DNA from: Flammeovirga kamogawensis
GTDB taxonomy: Bacteria; Bacteroidota; Bacteroidia; Cytophagales; Flammeovirgaceae
DNA: 64,000 nucleotides
Direction of reading: 5' to 3'
Assembly: GCF_018736065.1 (NCBI RefSeq)
Contig: NZ_CP076128.1
Coordinates: 3,635,501 to 3,699,500, forward strand
In this document: piece by piece, positions 24,776 through 34,002 of the stretch
Position numbering within the stretch: position 1 is the first letter of the stretch
Layout of the letters: every line of letters begins with the position of its first letter
Program-made: the position numbers and the translations under genes
Notes under the pieces: generated by a model
What the model was told of the DNA's origin: nothing
The model's input: the letters and a program-made list of their open reading frames with translations, nothing else
Databases searched by the model: none

Positions 24776-26206
24776 ATGACAATGTATAAGGCATTTGAAG
24801 AAATAAAAACTGCAATTACTGAGGGTTCTACAAGTTGTGAAGCTCTAGTAAAAGGTTACTTAGCAAGAATTGAAGAGAAAAAGCACCTAAACGTGTGGAA
24901 TGAAGTGTATACTGAAGAAGCTTTACAAAAAGCTAAAGAAGTAGATGCTAAAATAGCGAAAGGAAATGCAGGTAGATTAGCAGGGATGGTTGTTGGTCTA
25001 AAAGATGTGATTGCTTACAAAGATCATGGTTTACAGGCTTCAAGTAATATGCTTGATGGATATGTATCTCCTTTTTCTGCAACTGCAACAGACAGATTAC
25101 TTGCTGAAGATGCAATTATTATTGGAAGACAAAGTTGTGATGAGTTTGCAATGGGCTCTTCTAACGAGAATTCTGCTTTTGGTGTAGTAAAAAATAATAT
25201 TGATGAAACGCGTGTGCCTGGTGGATCTTCTGGAGCATCTGCAGTTGCAGTTTCTGATGATCATTGTTTAGTTTCTTTAGGTTCTGATACGGGTGGATCT
25301 GTAAGACAACCAGCAGCTTTTACAGGAACAGTAGGTTTAAAGCCAACATATTCGAGAATTTCTAGATGGGGTTTAATTGCGTATGCTTCTTCTTTTGATA
25401 CAATTGGAGTGATTGCTAACAATGTACCCGATGCATCTTTAGTTTTAGAAATAATTGCTGGTCAGGATGAAAATGACGCAACAGTTTCTCAGAAAGAGGT
25501 TCCTGCTTATAGCAAAACCGTAGAAGAGAAACCAAAGGAAAAATTAAAAATAGCTTACTTTAAAGAAACTGTAGAAAGTGAGCACTTAAATAAAGAAATC
25601 AGTAAGAAAACATTTGATAAAATTGAAGCTTTACGTGCAGAAGGACATGAAGTAGAAGGTATCGAATTTCCATTACTAGATTATTTGTTACCTACTTATT
25701 ATATCTTAACAACAGCAGAAGCAAGTACAAATTTAGAACGTTTCGATGGAGTGAGATATGGTCATAGAACTAAAGAAAATGTAGATTTAGAAGGATTGTA
25801 TAAGAAATCTAGATCAGAAGGCTTTGGTACAGAAGTAAAGCGTAGAATAATGTTAGGTACATTTGTACTTTCAGCAAGTTATTATGATGCTTATTTTTCT
25901 AAGGCACAAAAGGTACGTCGTATGATTAAAGAATCAACAGAAAAAATTCTTTCTGAATATGATTTTATTTTAATGCCAACTACCTCTACTCCCTCTTTTG
26001 AAATAGGTAAATATGGTGAAAACAATCTGTTAGAGCTGTATTTAGGCGATTTGTATACCGTACATGCATCATTAGCAGGTTTACCAGCTATCTCAATTCC
26101 AAATGGAGAGGATAAAGATGGATTAACAATTGGCTTACAAATTATGGCAAACCGTTTCGAAGAAGAAAAAATGTTGTCATTCTCTCAGTATGTATCTCAA
26201 TTATAG
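24776..26206 (+). CDS. gatA: Amidase signature enzyme, Asp/Glu-tRNA amidotransferase subunit A
   Basis: 476 residues. The amidase triad is in place: Lys76 (GLKDVI), cis-Ser151 (PGGSSGAS) and nucleophile Ser175 (SDTGGSVRQPA). The spacing is the same as in GatA of the GatCAB complex, which makes Gln-tRNA and Asn-tRNA from mischarged precursors by glutamine hydrolysis. Start ATG 24776 (MTMYKAFEEI); ATG 24782 is equally possible. gatB and gatC are not adjacent, which is common in this phylum, so GatA is likely but another amidase is not excluded. Confidence 0.88.
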   Translation: MTMYKAFEEIKTAITEGSTSCEALVKGYLARIEEKKHLNVWNEVYTEEALQKAKEVDAKIAKGNAGRLAGMVVGLKDVIAYKDHGLQASSNMLDGYVSPFSATATDRLLAEDAIIIGRQSCDEFAMGSSNENSAFGVVKNNIDETRVPGGSSGASAVAVSDDHCLVSLGSDTGGSVRQPAAFTGTVGLKPTYSRISRWGLIAYASSFDTIGVIANNVPDASLVLEIIAGQDENDATVSQKEVPAYSKTVEEKPKEKLKIAYFKETVESEHLNKEISKKTFDKIEALRAEGHEVEGIEFPLLDYLLPTYYILTTAEASTNLERFDGVRYGHRTKENVDLEGLYKKSRSEGFGTEVKRRIMLGTFVLSASYYDAYFSKAQKVRRMIKESTEKILSEYDFILMPTTSTPSFEIGKYGENNLLELYLGDLYTVHASLAGLPAISIPNGEDKDGLTIGLQIMANRFEEEKMLSFSQYVSQL

Positions 26207-26231
26207 TAGATAAAAATATATAATTTTATAG

Positions 26232-26266
26232 AACCTCTCATTAGTTATAATTAATGAGAGGTTTTT
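26232..26266 (+). terminator. Intrinsic terminator of gatA
   Basis: AACCTCTCATTA pairs with TAATGAGAGGTT; a T-run follows, 26 bases after the stop. Confidence 0.85.
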
Positions 26267-26412
26267 ATTTATAAGAGTAAAAGTAATTGCTTATTAAGAT
26301 ACATTTTGCATTTATAAATTTTATATTTGTCTCCAAGAGGATTCAGTAAATTTACCTACAGTTTCCATTGTTCCCCATAGCGTTAATCGCATCCTAATTT
26401 TTAAATCGAAGT

Positions 26413-28545
26413 ATGCAGTTCAAAAGCATTTATATTCAGTTCTTATTTATTTTATTTTTAGTGACCTCTTCTTTATCCTCTTATGCTCAAGATGAAGAAA
26501 ATGCGACATTAACTTGGAAAGATAGTTTATACACAGTAGAACTTCCTGAAGGGTATTTAATGCCTTCAGATACTTTAGAAATAGTAGAAGCGGCACCCTA
26601 TGCACCTTGGTTTGAAAACTTTGATGATTTTGATACAACTTCTTCAATTCCGATTGATATTACAGATCAGACATATGATTATGTGCCTAATGTATCAGAT
26701 AGTTTAGTGAAGGAGAGGTTGCAGAAAATGCAAAAAGATATACCTCTTACTTATCACGAAAGAGTACGCTTATTTATCGACTATTTTACAGTAAGAAGAA
26801 GAGATTATACTTTATCAATTTTACAGAGAAAAGATATTTACTTTCCGATGTTCGAAAGAATTTTTGCGGAAGAAGGTGTTCCTACAGAACTTAAATATTT
26901 AGCAATAATTGAATCGGCTTTAAAGCCAGTAGCCTTATCGAGAGTTGGAGCAAAGGGATTATGGCAGTTTATGCCAAGAACAGGTAGAGCATATGGGTTA
27001 AAACAGAGTTATCAGATAGATGATAGAATGGACCCCGAGAAGGCAACTAGAGCAGCAGCACGTTATTTAAAGTTTCTTTATAATTACCATGGTGATTGGG
27101 AATTGGCAATTGCAGCCTATAACTGTGGACCTGGAAATATTAGAAAAGCACAAAGAAGATCTGGTAAAAAACACTTTTGGGATATCTATAAGAAACTTCC
27201 AAGAGAAACACGTTCTTATTTACCTCAATATGTAGCAATGGCTTATGTAATAACGTATGCAGATGAACACAATTTAATTCAGGATCTTCCTAAATATGAA
27301 ATTCCTGCTGAAGATATATTTATTAGCCAATCTGTTGATTTAGGAAAGTTAGCAGAGCAGTTAAATGTTTGTAGAGAAGATTTAGTGCTTTTAAATCCAT
27401 CTTTACGCTTTGGATATGCACCTAACTATGTTAAGAACTTTAGAATTAAAATTCCAGAGGCTCGTTTTGAATATTATTTAGAACATCAAGATGAAATTCT
27501 AGCTAATATTAAATATACTGGTAAAGGTGGAAATGTTGGTGATGGTTATTATTATCATTACGTTAGAAGAGGAGAATCTTTGGGGATAATTGCTAGTAAA
27601 AATAGAGTATCACTTTCTAATTTAAGAGCATGGAATAATATAAGAGGCAATACAATTTATCCAGGTCAAAAATTAAAAATTTATGGTAATGCTTATAGTC
27701 CTGGTCCTAAAACTAGTACAACATCAACCGTAAAGAAAAATACACCAACAAAATCTAGTGGAGCAAGTATTTATCATACAGTTAGAAGTGGAGAAACCTT
27801 AGGTTCTATAGCTAAAAAGTATAGAGTTTATGTTGCCGATATTAAGAAGTTGAATAAAATTAGTGGATCAACAATTTATAAAGGACAAAAGCTTTTAATT
27901 AAAGAAGGAAAATATAAAGCCCCTGTTACAACTACACAATCTACAGCCGCAACAACTAAGAAAAATTCATCAACCACAGGCAATTTGATGTATCACACTG
28001 TTAGAAGTGGAGAGACTTTAGGTGCAATAGCTGAGAAATATAATACGTCAGCATCAAAAATTAGGCAATGGAATGGGATTAGTGGGTCAACGATCTATAA
28101 AGGTCAAAAGTTGAAAATATATTCATCTTCTACTACTGTTACAGCATCTTCAACAAAAACAGTAAAAAAGACTTCTTCTAACTCTAAATATGGTCCATCG
28201 GCTAAAACAAGATATCATACTGTAAGAAAAGGAGAAAGTATTACAGAAATTGCTAAGATGTACAGAGTGTATGTAAAAGATATTAAAAGAGTGAATAAAT
28301 TGTCTAGTTCAGCAATTCGAGCTGGACAAAAGTTAACTATTCCTCCTTCACCATCAAGTGTATTAAATGAGGGGAAAAGTACTTCTACCACAGTTTCTTC
28401 AGTAGGTTCTTATACAGTAAAAAGTGGTGATACTTTATGGAGTATATCTCAAAAGTTAGGAGTAAGTGTATCAGAAATAAAGAAGCTAAATGGTATGAAA
28501 AGCAATAATCTTAAGGTTGGGCAGAAATTAAAACTAAAATCTTAA
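26413..28545 (+). CDS. Lytic transglycosylase with five LysM repeats (MltD-like)
   Basis: 710 residues. Signal peptide ends near SSYAQ (residue 25). A transglycosylase (SLT) domain at ~140-300 has catalytic Glu167 in AIIESALKP, then GAKGLWQFMPRTG and AIAAYNCGPGNI. A LysM-like segment (~300-350) is followed by five clear LysM repeats, each starting YHTVRSGE or YTVKSGD-like and ending GQKLKI-like, joined by Thr/Ser-rich linkers. The enzyme cleaves peptidoglycan glycan strands; the LysM repeats hold it to the wall. The number of LysM repeats is high for an MltD. The own start ATG follows a 206-base gap after gatA. Confidence 0.92.
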   Translation: MQFKSIYIQFLFILFLVTSSLSSYAQDEENATLTWKDSLYTVELPEGYLMPSDTLEIVEAAPYAPWFENFDDFDTTSSIPIDITDQTYDYVPNVSDSLVKERLQKMQKDIPLTYHERVRLFIDYFTVRRRDYTLSILQRKDIYFPMFERIFAEEGVPTELKYLAIIESALKPVALSRVGAKGLWQFMPRTGRAYGLKQSYQIDDRMDPEKATRAAARYLKFLYNYHGDWELAIAAYNCGPGNIRKAQRRSGKKHFWDIYKKLPRETRSYLPQYVAMAYVITYADEHNLIQDLPKYEIPAEDIFISQSVDLGKLAEQLNVCREDLVLLNPSLRFGYAPNYVKNFRIKIPEARFEYYLEHQDEILANIKYTGKGGNVGDGYYYHYVRRGESLGIIASKNRVSLSNLRAWNNIRGNTIYPGQKLKIYGNAYSPGPKTSTTSTVKKNTPTKSSGASIYHTVRSGETLGSIAKKYRVYVADIKKLNKISGSTIYKGQKLLIKEGKYKAPVTTTQSTAATTKKNSSTTGNLMYHTVRSGETLGAIAEKYNTSASKIRQWNGISGSTIYKGQKLKIYSSSTTVTASSTKTVKKTSSNSKYGPSAKTRYHTVRKGESITEIAKMYRVYVKDIKRVNKLSSSAIRAGQKLTIPPSPSSVLNEGKSTSTTVSSVGSYTVKSGDTLWSISQKLGVSVSEIKKLNGMKSNNLKVGQKLKLKS

Positions 28546-28612
28546 GTAACATTAAACGATCATTTGATGATTTACTGTTAAATTGCGCATTCAAAATAGA
28601 AATAATAGAAAA

Positions 28613-29914
28613 ATGGCAGATATAAAAACAAATCTTATTGAAGAGTTGCAGTGGCGTGGTATGCTGCATGATATAATGCCAGGTACAGAAGACCAATTGA
28701 ACAAAGAGATGACAACGGCTTATGTAGGTTTTGATCCTACGGCTGATTCTCTTCATATTGGTCATATGGTATCTGTAATGTTATTAAGACATTTACAAAA
28801 GGCAGGGCACAGACCTCTAGCTATTGTAGGTGGTGCAACAGGTATGATTGGTGATCCTTCGTTTAAAGAAGCTGAAAGACAACTTTTAGATAATGAAGCA
28901 ATACAAAAAAATATTGCTGGAATGAAAGGTCAGTTAGAGAAATTCTTAGATTTTGATTGTGGAGAGAACTCAGCAGAGATCTTAAATAACTACGATTGGT
29001 TCCAAGATTTTAGTTTTATCGACTTCGCACGTGAAGCTGGTAAACACCTTACAGTGAACTATATGATGGGTAAAGAGTCTGTAAAGAAGCGTTTAGCATC
29101 TGGAACAGGTATCTCTTTCACAGAGTTTACTTACCAATTACTACAAGGATGGGATTTCTATCATTTATATAAAACAAAGAACTGTCGTTTACAATTTGGA
29201 GGTTCAGACCAATGGGGTAATATTGTTACGGGTACAGAATTAATCCGTCGTAAAGCTCAAGGTACTGCTTTTGCAGCAACATGTCCTTTAATTACTAAAG
29301 CAGATGGAACTAAGTTTGGTAAAACAGAAAGTGGTGCAGTTTGGTTAGATCCAGAAAAAACATCGCCTTATGAGTTCTACCAATTCTGGTTAAATGTAGC
29401 TGATGCTGATGCTGAACGTTATATTAAAATCTTTACTTTCTTGGATAAAGAAGTTATTGATCAATTAATTGCAGAGCATGCAGAAGCACCTCATTTACGT
29501 CTTCTTCAAAAGCGTTTAGCAGAGGAAGTAACAAGAGCTGTACACGGACAAGAAGAATTAGATATTGCTATTTCAGCATCAAATATCTTATTTGGAAAGA
29601 ATGTTACAGATCAATTAAAAACTTTAAATGAGCGTACTTTACTTCAAGTATTTGATGGAGTAATGCAGTCTGAAATTACTAAAGCTGATTTAGAAGGAAT
29701 GGCTGAGATTGCTGATTTATTATCAACAGGAACTCAGAACCAATTATTTGCTTCTAAAGGTGAAGCGAAACGTATGATTAAAGGTGGAGGTATTTCAATT
29801 AATAAAGCAAAACTTCAAGGAAGTGAATTGCCTAAAGATATTGAATTACTTCAAGGTAAATATATTCTAGCTCAAAAAGGAAAGAAGAATTACTGCTTAA
29901 TTAAAGTAGTTTAG
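28613..29914 (+). CDS. tyrS: Tyrosyl-tRNA synthetase
   Basis: 433 residues from ATG 28613 ([12 protein letters not shown]), the usual N-terminus; a TTG at 28583 would add ten atypical residues. Class I motifs: HIGH at 48-51 (SLHIGHM), the KMSKS loop as KFGKT, and YGGSDQWGN-like substrate motif (FGGSDQWGN). A C-terminal S4-like RNA-binding domain includes [11 protein letters not shown]. Charges tRNA-Tyr. Lies 67 bases after the transglycosylase gene, with its own terminator. Confidence 0.96.
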   Translation: MADIKTNLIEELQWRGMLHDIMPGTEDQLNKEMTTAYVGFDPTADSLHIGHMVSVMLLRHLQKAGHRPLAIVGGATGMIGDPSFKEAERQLLDNEAIQKNIAGMKGQLEKFLDFDCGENSAEILNNYDWFQDFSFIDFAREAGKHLTVNYMMGKESVKKRLASGTGISFTEFTYQLLQGWDFYHLYKTKNCRLQFGGSDQWGNIVTGTELIRRKAQGTAFAATCPLITKADGTKFGKTESGAVWLDPEKTSPYEFYQFWLNVADADAERYIKIFTFLDKEVIDQLIAEHAEAPHLRLLQKRLAEEVTRAVHGQEELDIAISASNILFGKNVTDQLKTLNERTLLQVFDGVMQSEITKADLEGMAEIADLLSTGTQNQLFASKGEAKRMIKGGGISINKAKLQGSELPKDIELLQGKYILAQKGKKNYCLIKVV

Positions 29915-29940
29915 TTTATTCAACTTTTGAGTAAAAAATT

Positions 29941-29974
29941 AGCCTCAGTTCTATTTAAGAACTGAGGCTTTTTT
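29941..29974 (+). terminator. Intrinsic terminator of tyrS
   Basis: AGCCTCAGTTCT and AGAACTGAGGCT form a 12-bp stem with a 5-base loop, followed by T-rich sequence. Confidence 0.88.
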
Positions 29975-29991
29975 GATTGGTATGTGGCATT

Positions 29992-30816
29992 TTATTTAGC
30001 AGCACTAACTACAACCGAAGATTCGTTCAAGTACTCTTCTAAGAAAGAAATACGAGGTGAATCCGTAATTATAGAAGCTTTGTATAATGATAATCGGGCT
30101 GCTGATAAATCATTTACTCTAAAAGCCGCTACAGCTTTATTGTAATATTGAAGTCCAGCGATATCTTTAATGGTTAAATCTTCTTTTAAGTCTAACCCAT
30201 ATTTTACGTATAATAACGAGTTGTCTAATCTTTTTTGGTAACCTTCTACTTTATTAGCTATTGCATGTTTACCATTTATATAACCGTAAACATCTGTAGA
30301 TTCTATTAAAGTAATTCCTAATTGTGGGTCGTTTACCATAATATAAACATGACTATTAAGTTGCTTAATTTCATATTCATAATCTAATTCTTTAAGAATA
30401 TGAGCAAACAATAATGTTCCTGTAAGGCAATCGTAAGTACCGTTTTTTAGCAATAAAGAAAATGTACTACACTCATTATAATTAACAAGGTACTTTGCTC
30501 TAGTCTTAGTGAATATTTTTTTTAAGATGGATTTATTAGAAGATGCTTTTTTGATTTTCCAATCAGCAATCCAATTATCTACATCTCCTTTTAATTTAGA
30601 AAACTCTTCTCCTGTAATATTTTCTTGAGGTGAAAAGTATAAAAAGAAAGGATTTTTTTCCCATGCCTCATCTGTATTATTCAAGGCATAATATTCTAAC
30701 ATAGAGTTAGTATTGTTCTTTGTAATTTTAATCGATTCATTTTGTCCATACACACTCATATTCATCAAAAAGATGAATGAAATGATAAGTGATGATATGA
30801 TCGTTTTGAATTTCAT
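29992..30816 (-). CDS. Secreted transglutaminase-like protein
   Basis: 274 residues with signal peptide ending SVYGQ (~residue 25). The middle contains a papain/transglutaminase-like pattern: Cys in GTYDCLTGTLLFAHIL, His in LNSHVYIMV, and an acidic residue in IESTDVYGY. The C-terminal third is helical and TPR-like (YNKAVAAFRVNDLSAARLSLYKAS). The role is unknown. Upstream, at 30870-30891, is an 11-bp tandem repeat that could be a regulator site. Convergent with tyrS. Confidence 0.6.
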   Translation of the reverse strand: MKFKTIISSLIISFIFLMNMSVYGQNESIKITKNNTNSMLEYYALNNTDEAWEKNPFFLYFSPQENITGEEFSKLKGDVDNWIADWKIKKASSNKSILKKIFTKTRAKYLVNYNECSTFSLLLKNGTYDCLTGTLLFAHILKELDYEYEIKQLNSHVYIMVNDPQLGITLIESTDVYGYINGKHAIANKVEGYQKRLDNSLLYVKYGLDLKEDLTIKDIAGLQYYNKAVAAFRVNDLSAARLSLYKASIITDSPRISFLEEYLNESSVVVSAAK

Positions 30817-30869
30817 AAATTAGATAACAATTTCTTTATGTTACTAATATACGTAAAAAAGACTTCTAA

Positions 30870-30891
30870 AGTTAACATTGAGTTAACATTG
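30870..30891. repeat. Tandem 11-bp direct repeat AGTTAACATTG
   Basis: Two head-to-tail copies at 30870-30880 and 30881-30891, each holding the palindrome GTTAAC, about one helical turn apart. It is 54 bases upstream of the transglutaminase-like gene start; possibly an operator or part of its promoter. Confidence 0.5.
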
Positions 30892-30981
30892 AGGATTAAT
30901 TATGTCATATTGATGTAAAATTGGTGTTTAATTCAATCAAATATTAATTTAGTACTACTTTTTTGTTCACATTGAGGTAAC

Positions 30982-31019
30982 AAAAAAGGAGTTGCTCCAT
31001 TGAATGAAACAACTCCTTT
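30982..31019 (-). terminator. Intrinsic terminator of the outer-membrane barrel gene
   Basis: AAAGGAGTTG and CAACTCCTTT form a 10-bp stem; on the minus strand a run of T follows. It begins 26 bases after the stop at 31046. Confidence 0.8.
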
Positions 31020-31045
31020 CTTATAGGAAGAATAGTTAGGTTCTT

Positions 31046-32794
31046 CTAGAAGTCATATAGTCTTTGACCTATATTCCATCTAACTGCTGCACCTAAATAA
31101 TTTTCACTTTGTGTATATCTAGCATCATCACTTGATAAGTTTCTATATGTACCTCTTAAATCAACAAAGATATTGTGGAAAGGAGAATACGTTAAAGTAG
31201 CATCAATATAAATAGTACTTACTTTAGTTCCTTGTAATAAAGAGTTGTCAAAAGAGTCAGGAGAGCCTGGAGCTGTATTGTAATCTAAGAAGATATTAGA
31301 ACCATAATTAGTTACTGTATTACCATTAGCGTCTACCTCGTTCATTCCTTGCTCTCTCCACATTGCTTTACCTGTAAATGATAATTTAGGTAAGAAATGA
31401 GGGCGGTATCTTAAAATACCAATAAGTTCATAGAAGTTAGCTCCATTAGGGTGGGCAAGTTCTTGATAATAGTGGGCCTGATTTGCATAGAGCTGACCAT
31501 TTCTAGTACTACTAACACCTTGTGGATCTTTATGAGAATAAGTATAAGGGTCTACTACGTTAACTTCACCTTGTAAATCTAAGTTAGATAAGCCAAATGC
31601 ATCTATGTATTTAGCACCAAACTGATAAGCAAATTTATTACCGTAGAAACCTTTTCCTAAATTAGCAACACTTAAATCATCAATCATTATTTGAGTATAG
31701 AGTTGAACTTTACCCCAAATATTATATTTAGCATCAAAACCAATTTGTACGTTATCAACATCTCCTAAACCATGTTCTAGTGATCTGTAAAAAATGATTG
31801 GGTTTAAGTAAGCAAGATCAAAATTATTGTTGCCCAAAGAATCTGTTCTGCTAAATATAGTTTGCTCGAACAATCCAATATTTAAGTTCTTTGTAATATT
31901 CCAACCTAAATGGTGCATTGTCATAAACTTTTTAGGAAGTGCACGGCCAGGATTTACATTATCAGCAATCATCTGAGCATATAAGTTAGTATACTCTAAA
32001 TGCCAAACTCTTGTGTTAAACTTTAAATAAGTATAGTCATTGGCAAAATCTGATAGAAATAATGATCTATAACCATTACTCATAAAGTTTCTACCATGTC
32101 CAAATTCTGCTCCGATATAATCTTTTAATAATTGGAAAGTAACATATCCTTGCGCATTAAAATAATCAGCTTTTCCACCATCATCTTTATACCATTGTTG
32201 ACGAGGGAAAGTACCATTATGTGTCTGAGAGTATTGTTGACCATAGAAAGGTAACCTTTCTTGGTTATCACTTGCTTGCATATAGAACCCAACTTTACCT
32301 GCAATAGACCCCCTCATTACAACCCCACGTTGGTTTACAAAAGGTCTAGAAGTATTTAAGTTGTCATCGCCTGCACTAAATAGAACTACAGGGTTAATAT
32401 GCACATCAAAATCTTTTTCGTGCACATTTACAAGATCAATCTTGCTTCTATAAAAATATTTTAAGAAAGGCTTCTTTACATCTGCAATTGTTGTATCAGA
32501 CATGTGTTCCCAGTTGTCTAATGCTAAGTAAGACAATTGATATTTATCTGATTCAGAAAGAGTTCCTTGATATGTACTATCAAAATTTTCTACAAATGCA
32601 GCAATATCTTTTCTACTGTATGGCTTTATATTAGTGTATATATTTCCAAAGTCTTTCTGCTTGATCTCATATCTATCAATTAAATGATAATATTCAGGAT
32701 CGTAAGGTACATTTGAAGATTGTGAATACACAGCATGAATGTTCAAACTTAAGAGCAGAACGAACAGACTTTTGATTAGAGTTGACTTGTTCAT
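31046..32794 (-). CDS. Outer-membrane beta-barrel protein (Wzi/RemB-like?)
   Basis: 582 residues, signal peptide ending AVYSQ. The N-terminal region (YYHLIDRYEIKQKDFGNIYTNIKPY) resembles the capsule-assembly Wzi family, and many alternating amphipathic strands follow. The last residues (GAAVRWNIGQRLYDF) end in Phe, the usual outer-membrane barrel signal. Wzi proteins hold capsule at the outer membrane; the gliding protein RemB has a similar layout and is an alternative. Neither assignment is secure, the barrel is. Single-gene unit with its own terminator. Confidence 0.65.
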   Translation of the reverse strand: MNKSTLIKSLFVLLLSLNIHAVYSQSSNVPYDPEYYHLIDRYEIKQKDFGNIYTNIKPYSRKDIAAFVENFDSTYQGTLSESDKYQLSYLALDNWEHMSDTTIADVKKPFLKYFYRSKIDLVNVHEKDFDVHINPVVLFSAGDDNLNTSRPFVNQRGVVMRGSIAGKVGFYMQASDNQERLPFYGQQYSQTHNGTFPRQQWYKDDGGKADYFNAQGYVTFQLLKDYIGAEFGHGRNFMSNGYRSLFLSDFANDYTYLKFNTRVWHLEYTNLYAQMIADNVNPGRALPKKFMTMHHLGWNITKNLNIGLFEQTIFSRTDSLGNNNFDLAYLNPIIFYRSLEHGLGDVDNVQIGFDAKYNIWGKVQLYTQIMIDDLSVANLGKGFYGNKFAYQFGAKYIDAFGLSNLDLQGEVNVVDPYTYSHKDPQGVSSTRNGQLYANQAHYYQELAHPNGANFYELIGILRYRPHFLPKLSFTGKAMWREQGMNEVDANGNTVTNYGSNIFLDYNTAPGSPDSFDNSLLQGTKVSTIYIDATLTYSPFHNIFVDLRGTYRNLSSDDARYTQSENYLGAAVRWNIGQRLYDF

Positions 32795-32937
32795 CGATAG
32801 TTATGCTTATTTACAGCTACTTATAACTGAGAAAAATCAGTTAAAAAATAAAGTATTGTAAAAGTACAGAATAATGTTAATTAATTAACATTTAACTAGC
32901 ACAAACATCAAATAACTTGCCAAATAAATGTAAGTGA

Positions 32938-33720
32938 TTACTCAGAAGTTTGTTGAGGAGACGAAGAATGTAATTGATATCCTAAAACAGGGCTTCCAAT
33001 AAGTTTTCTAACAGAAGTAACACATCTTAAACCTAAATTTTTAAGCTGTTTTTGCAGTTTTAAAGTTTTATAATTTCGAAATTCTTTAATGGAATAAAAC
33101 CCTGTAGGAGTGATATAAAATTGAGGTGGAATAGTTTTCCAATTGGTAGCTGAAAGATATACATCTTCCTTAAAACTTTTACAGTCTAAAAAAGCATAAG
33201 CTCTTCTATTAAAGTAATTGAAAATTCGCCCTTGATTAAAAGAGTAAATATGTTTTTCATCAATAGATGCTACTACATCTGTGATAGTATTTATTTTTAA
33301 ATTATTAGGGAAGTTATTTGTAATAACATTTTCTATCATTTGTGGAGTTGCCTTATAAAAGGTAAGTCTTAATTTTTCAGAGGATAACTCGAATTGATCG
33401 GGATTATCTTTGGTTAATTGAAATATGAAGCGATATAAATTCCCATAGAGATGATGCAAACTTCCAATAGTCCAATAATTGTGAGATAAAATAAAATCGG
33501 TCTGTTCTGAAAGTATACTTTGTATTATACCCACATCTTCATTAAAATTATGGTACAAACTTCGAACATTGGGAGGCAGTAATTTTTGATCAATATCTAT
33601 TGCACCAATAAGTAAAGTATTAATATTTCTTTGGAAAGATAGATGTTCTAAAAATAATTTAAAATAAGGGGGTAAGCTTCCTTTTACGGGGATAATTAAA
33701 GCAATTTTAGTCGATTTCAT
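32938..33720 (-). CDS. Unrecognised protein, possibly a glycosyltransferase-like DUF
   Basis: 260 residues, no signal peptide or membrane helix. The opening ALIIPVKGSLPPYFKLFLEHL, followed by NINTLLIGAIDID and a VRSLYHNF strand, resembles the start of GT-A-like families such as DUF6625, but I see no DxD motif in the usual place. Residues VVASIDEKHIYSFN and RAYAFLDCKSFKEDVY have no known motif. I do not assign a function. A 12-base palindrome lies upstream at 33773. Confidence 0.6.
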   Translation of the reverse strand: MKSTKIALIIPVKGSLPPYFKLFLEHLSFQRNINTLLIGAIDIDQKLLPPNVRSLYHNFNEDVGIIQSILSEQTDFILSHNYWTIGSLHHLYGNLYRFIFQLTKDNPDQFELSSEKLRLTFYKATPQMIENVITNNFPNNLKINTITDVVASIDEKHIYSFNQGRIFNYFNRRAYAFLDCKSFKEDVYLSATNWKTIPPQFYITPTGFYSIKEFRNYKTLKLQKQLKNLGLRCVTSVRKLIGSPVLGYQLHSSSPQQTSE

Positions 33721-33772
33721 AGATGATAGTGTTTAATGGGATAATGATAGTTTTATTAGATATGATACTATT

Positions 33773-33784
33773 ACTTACGTAAGT
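33773..33784. promoter_or_regulatory. Palindrome ACTTACGTAAGT upstream of the unrecognised gene
   Basis: A perfect 12-base palindrome, 53 bases before the start of the gene ending at 33720. Could be an operator; palindromes of this length also occur by chance in AT-rich DNA. Confidence 0.3.
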
Positions 33785-33943
33785 TATTGACAATTAGTTT
33801 GATATATATGTGATTTAAGGTTTTGAGATCACTATAAATAAACTATGATTACAAATTTATTTACCTATTAAATTTACCAATTGTTCTATCAATTTTATAG
33901 GGGATATTCGCGGAATTGTATAATCTTTTTTAGAATTAAAATA

Positions 33944-33981
33944 AAAGGGGTATTTCTGCTCTCAATCAGAAATACCCCTTT
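33944..33981 (-). terminator. Intrinsic terminator of cysDN
   Basis: AAAGGGGTATTTCTG and CAGAAATACCCCTTT form a 15-bp perfect stem with an 8-base loop; T-rich on the minus strand. It lies 21 bases after the cysN stop. Confidence 0.88.
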
Positions 33982-34002
33982 AGTATTATTTAAAGAAAAA
34001 TC

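Noticed and set aside
26413-28545. LysM repeats as a DNA repeat or CRISPR-like array
   Set aside because: The periodicity follows protein repeats with varied codons and Thr/Ser linkers; spacing is not that of a CRISPR array.
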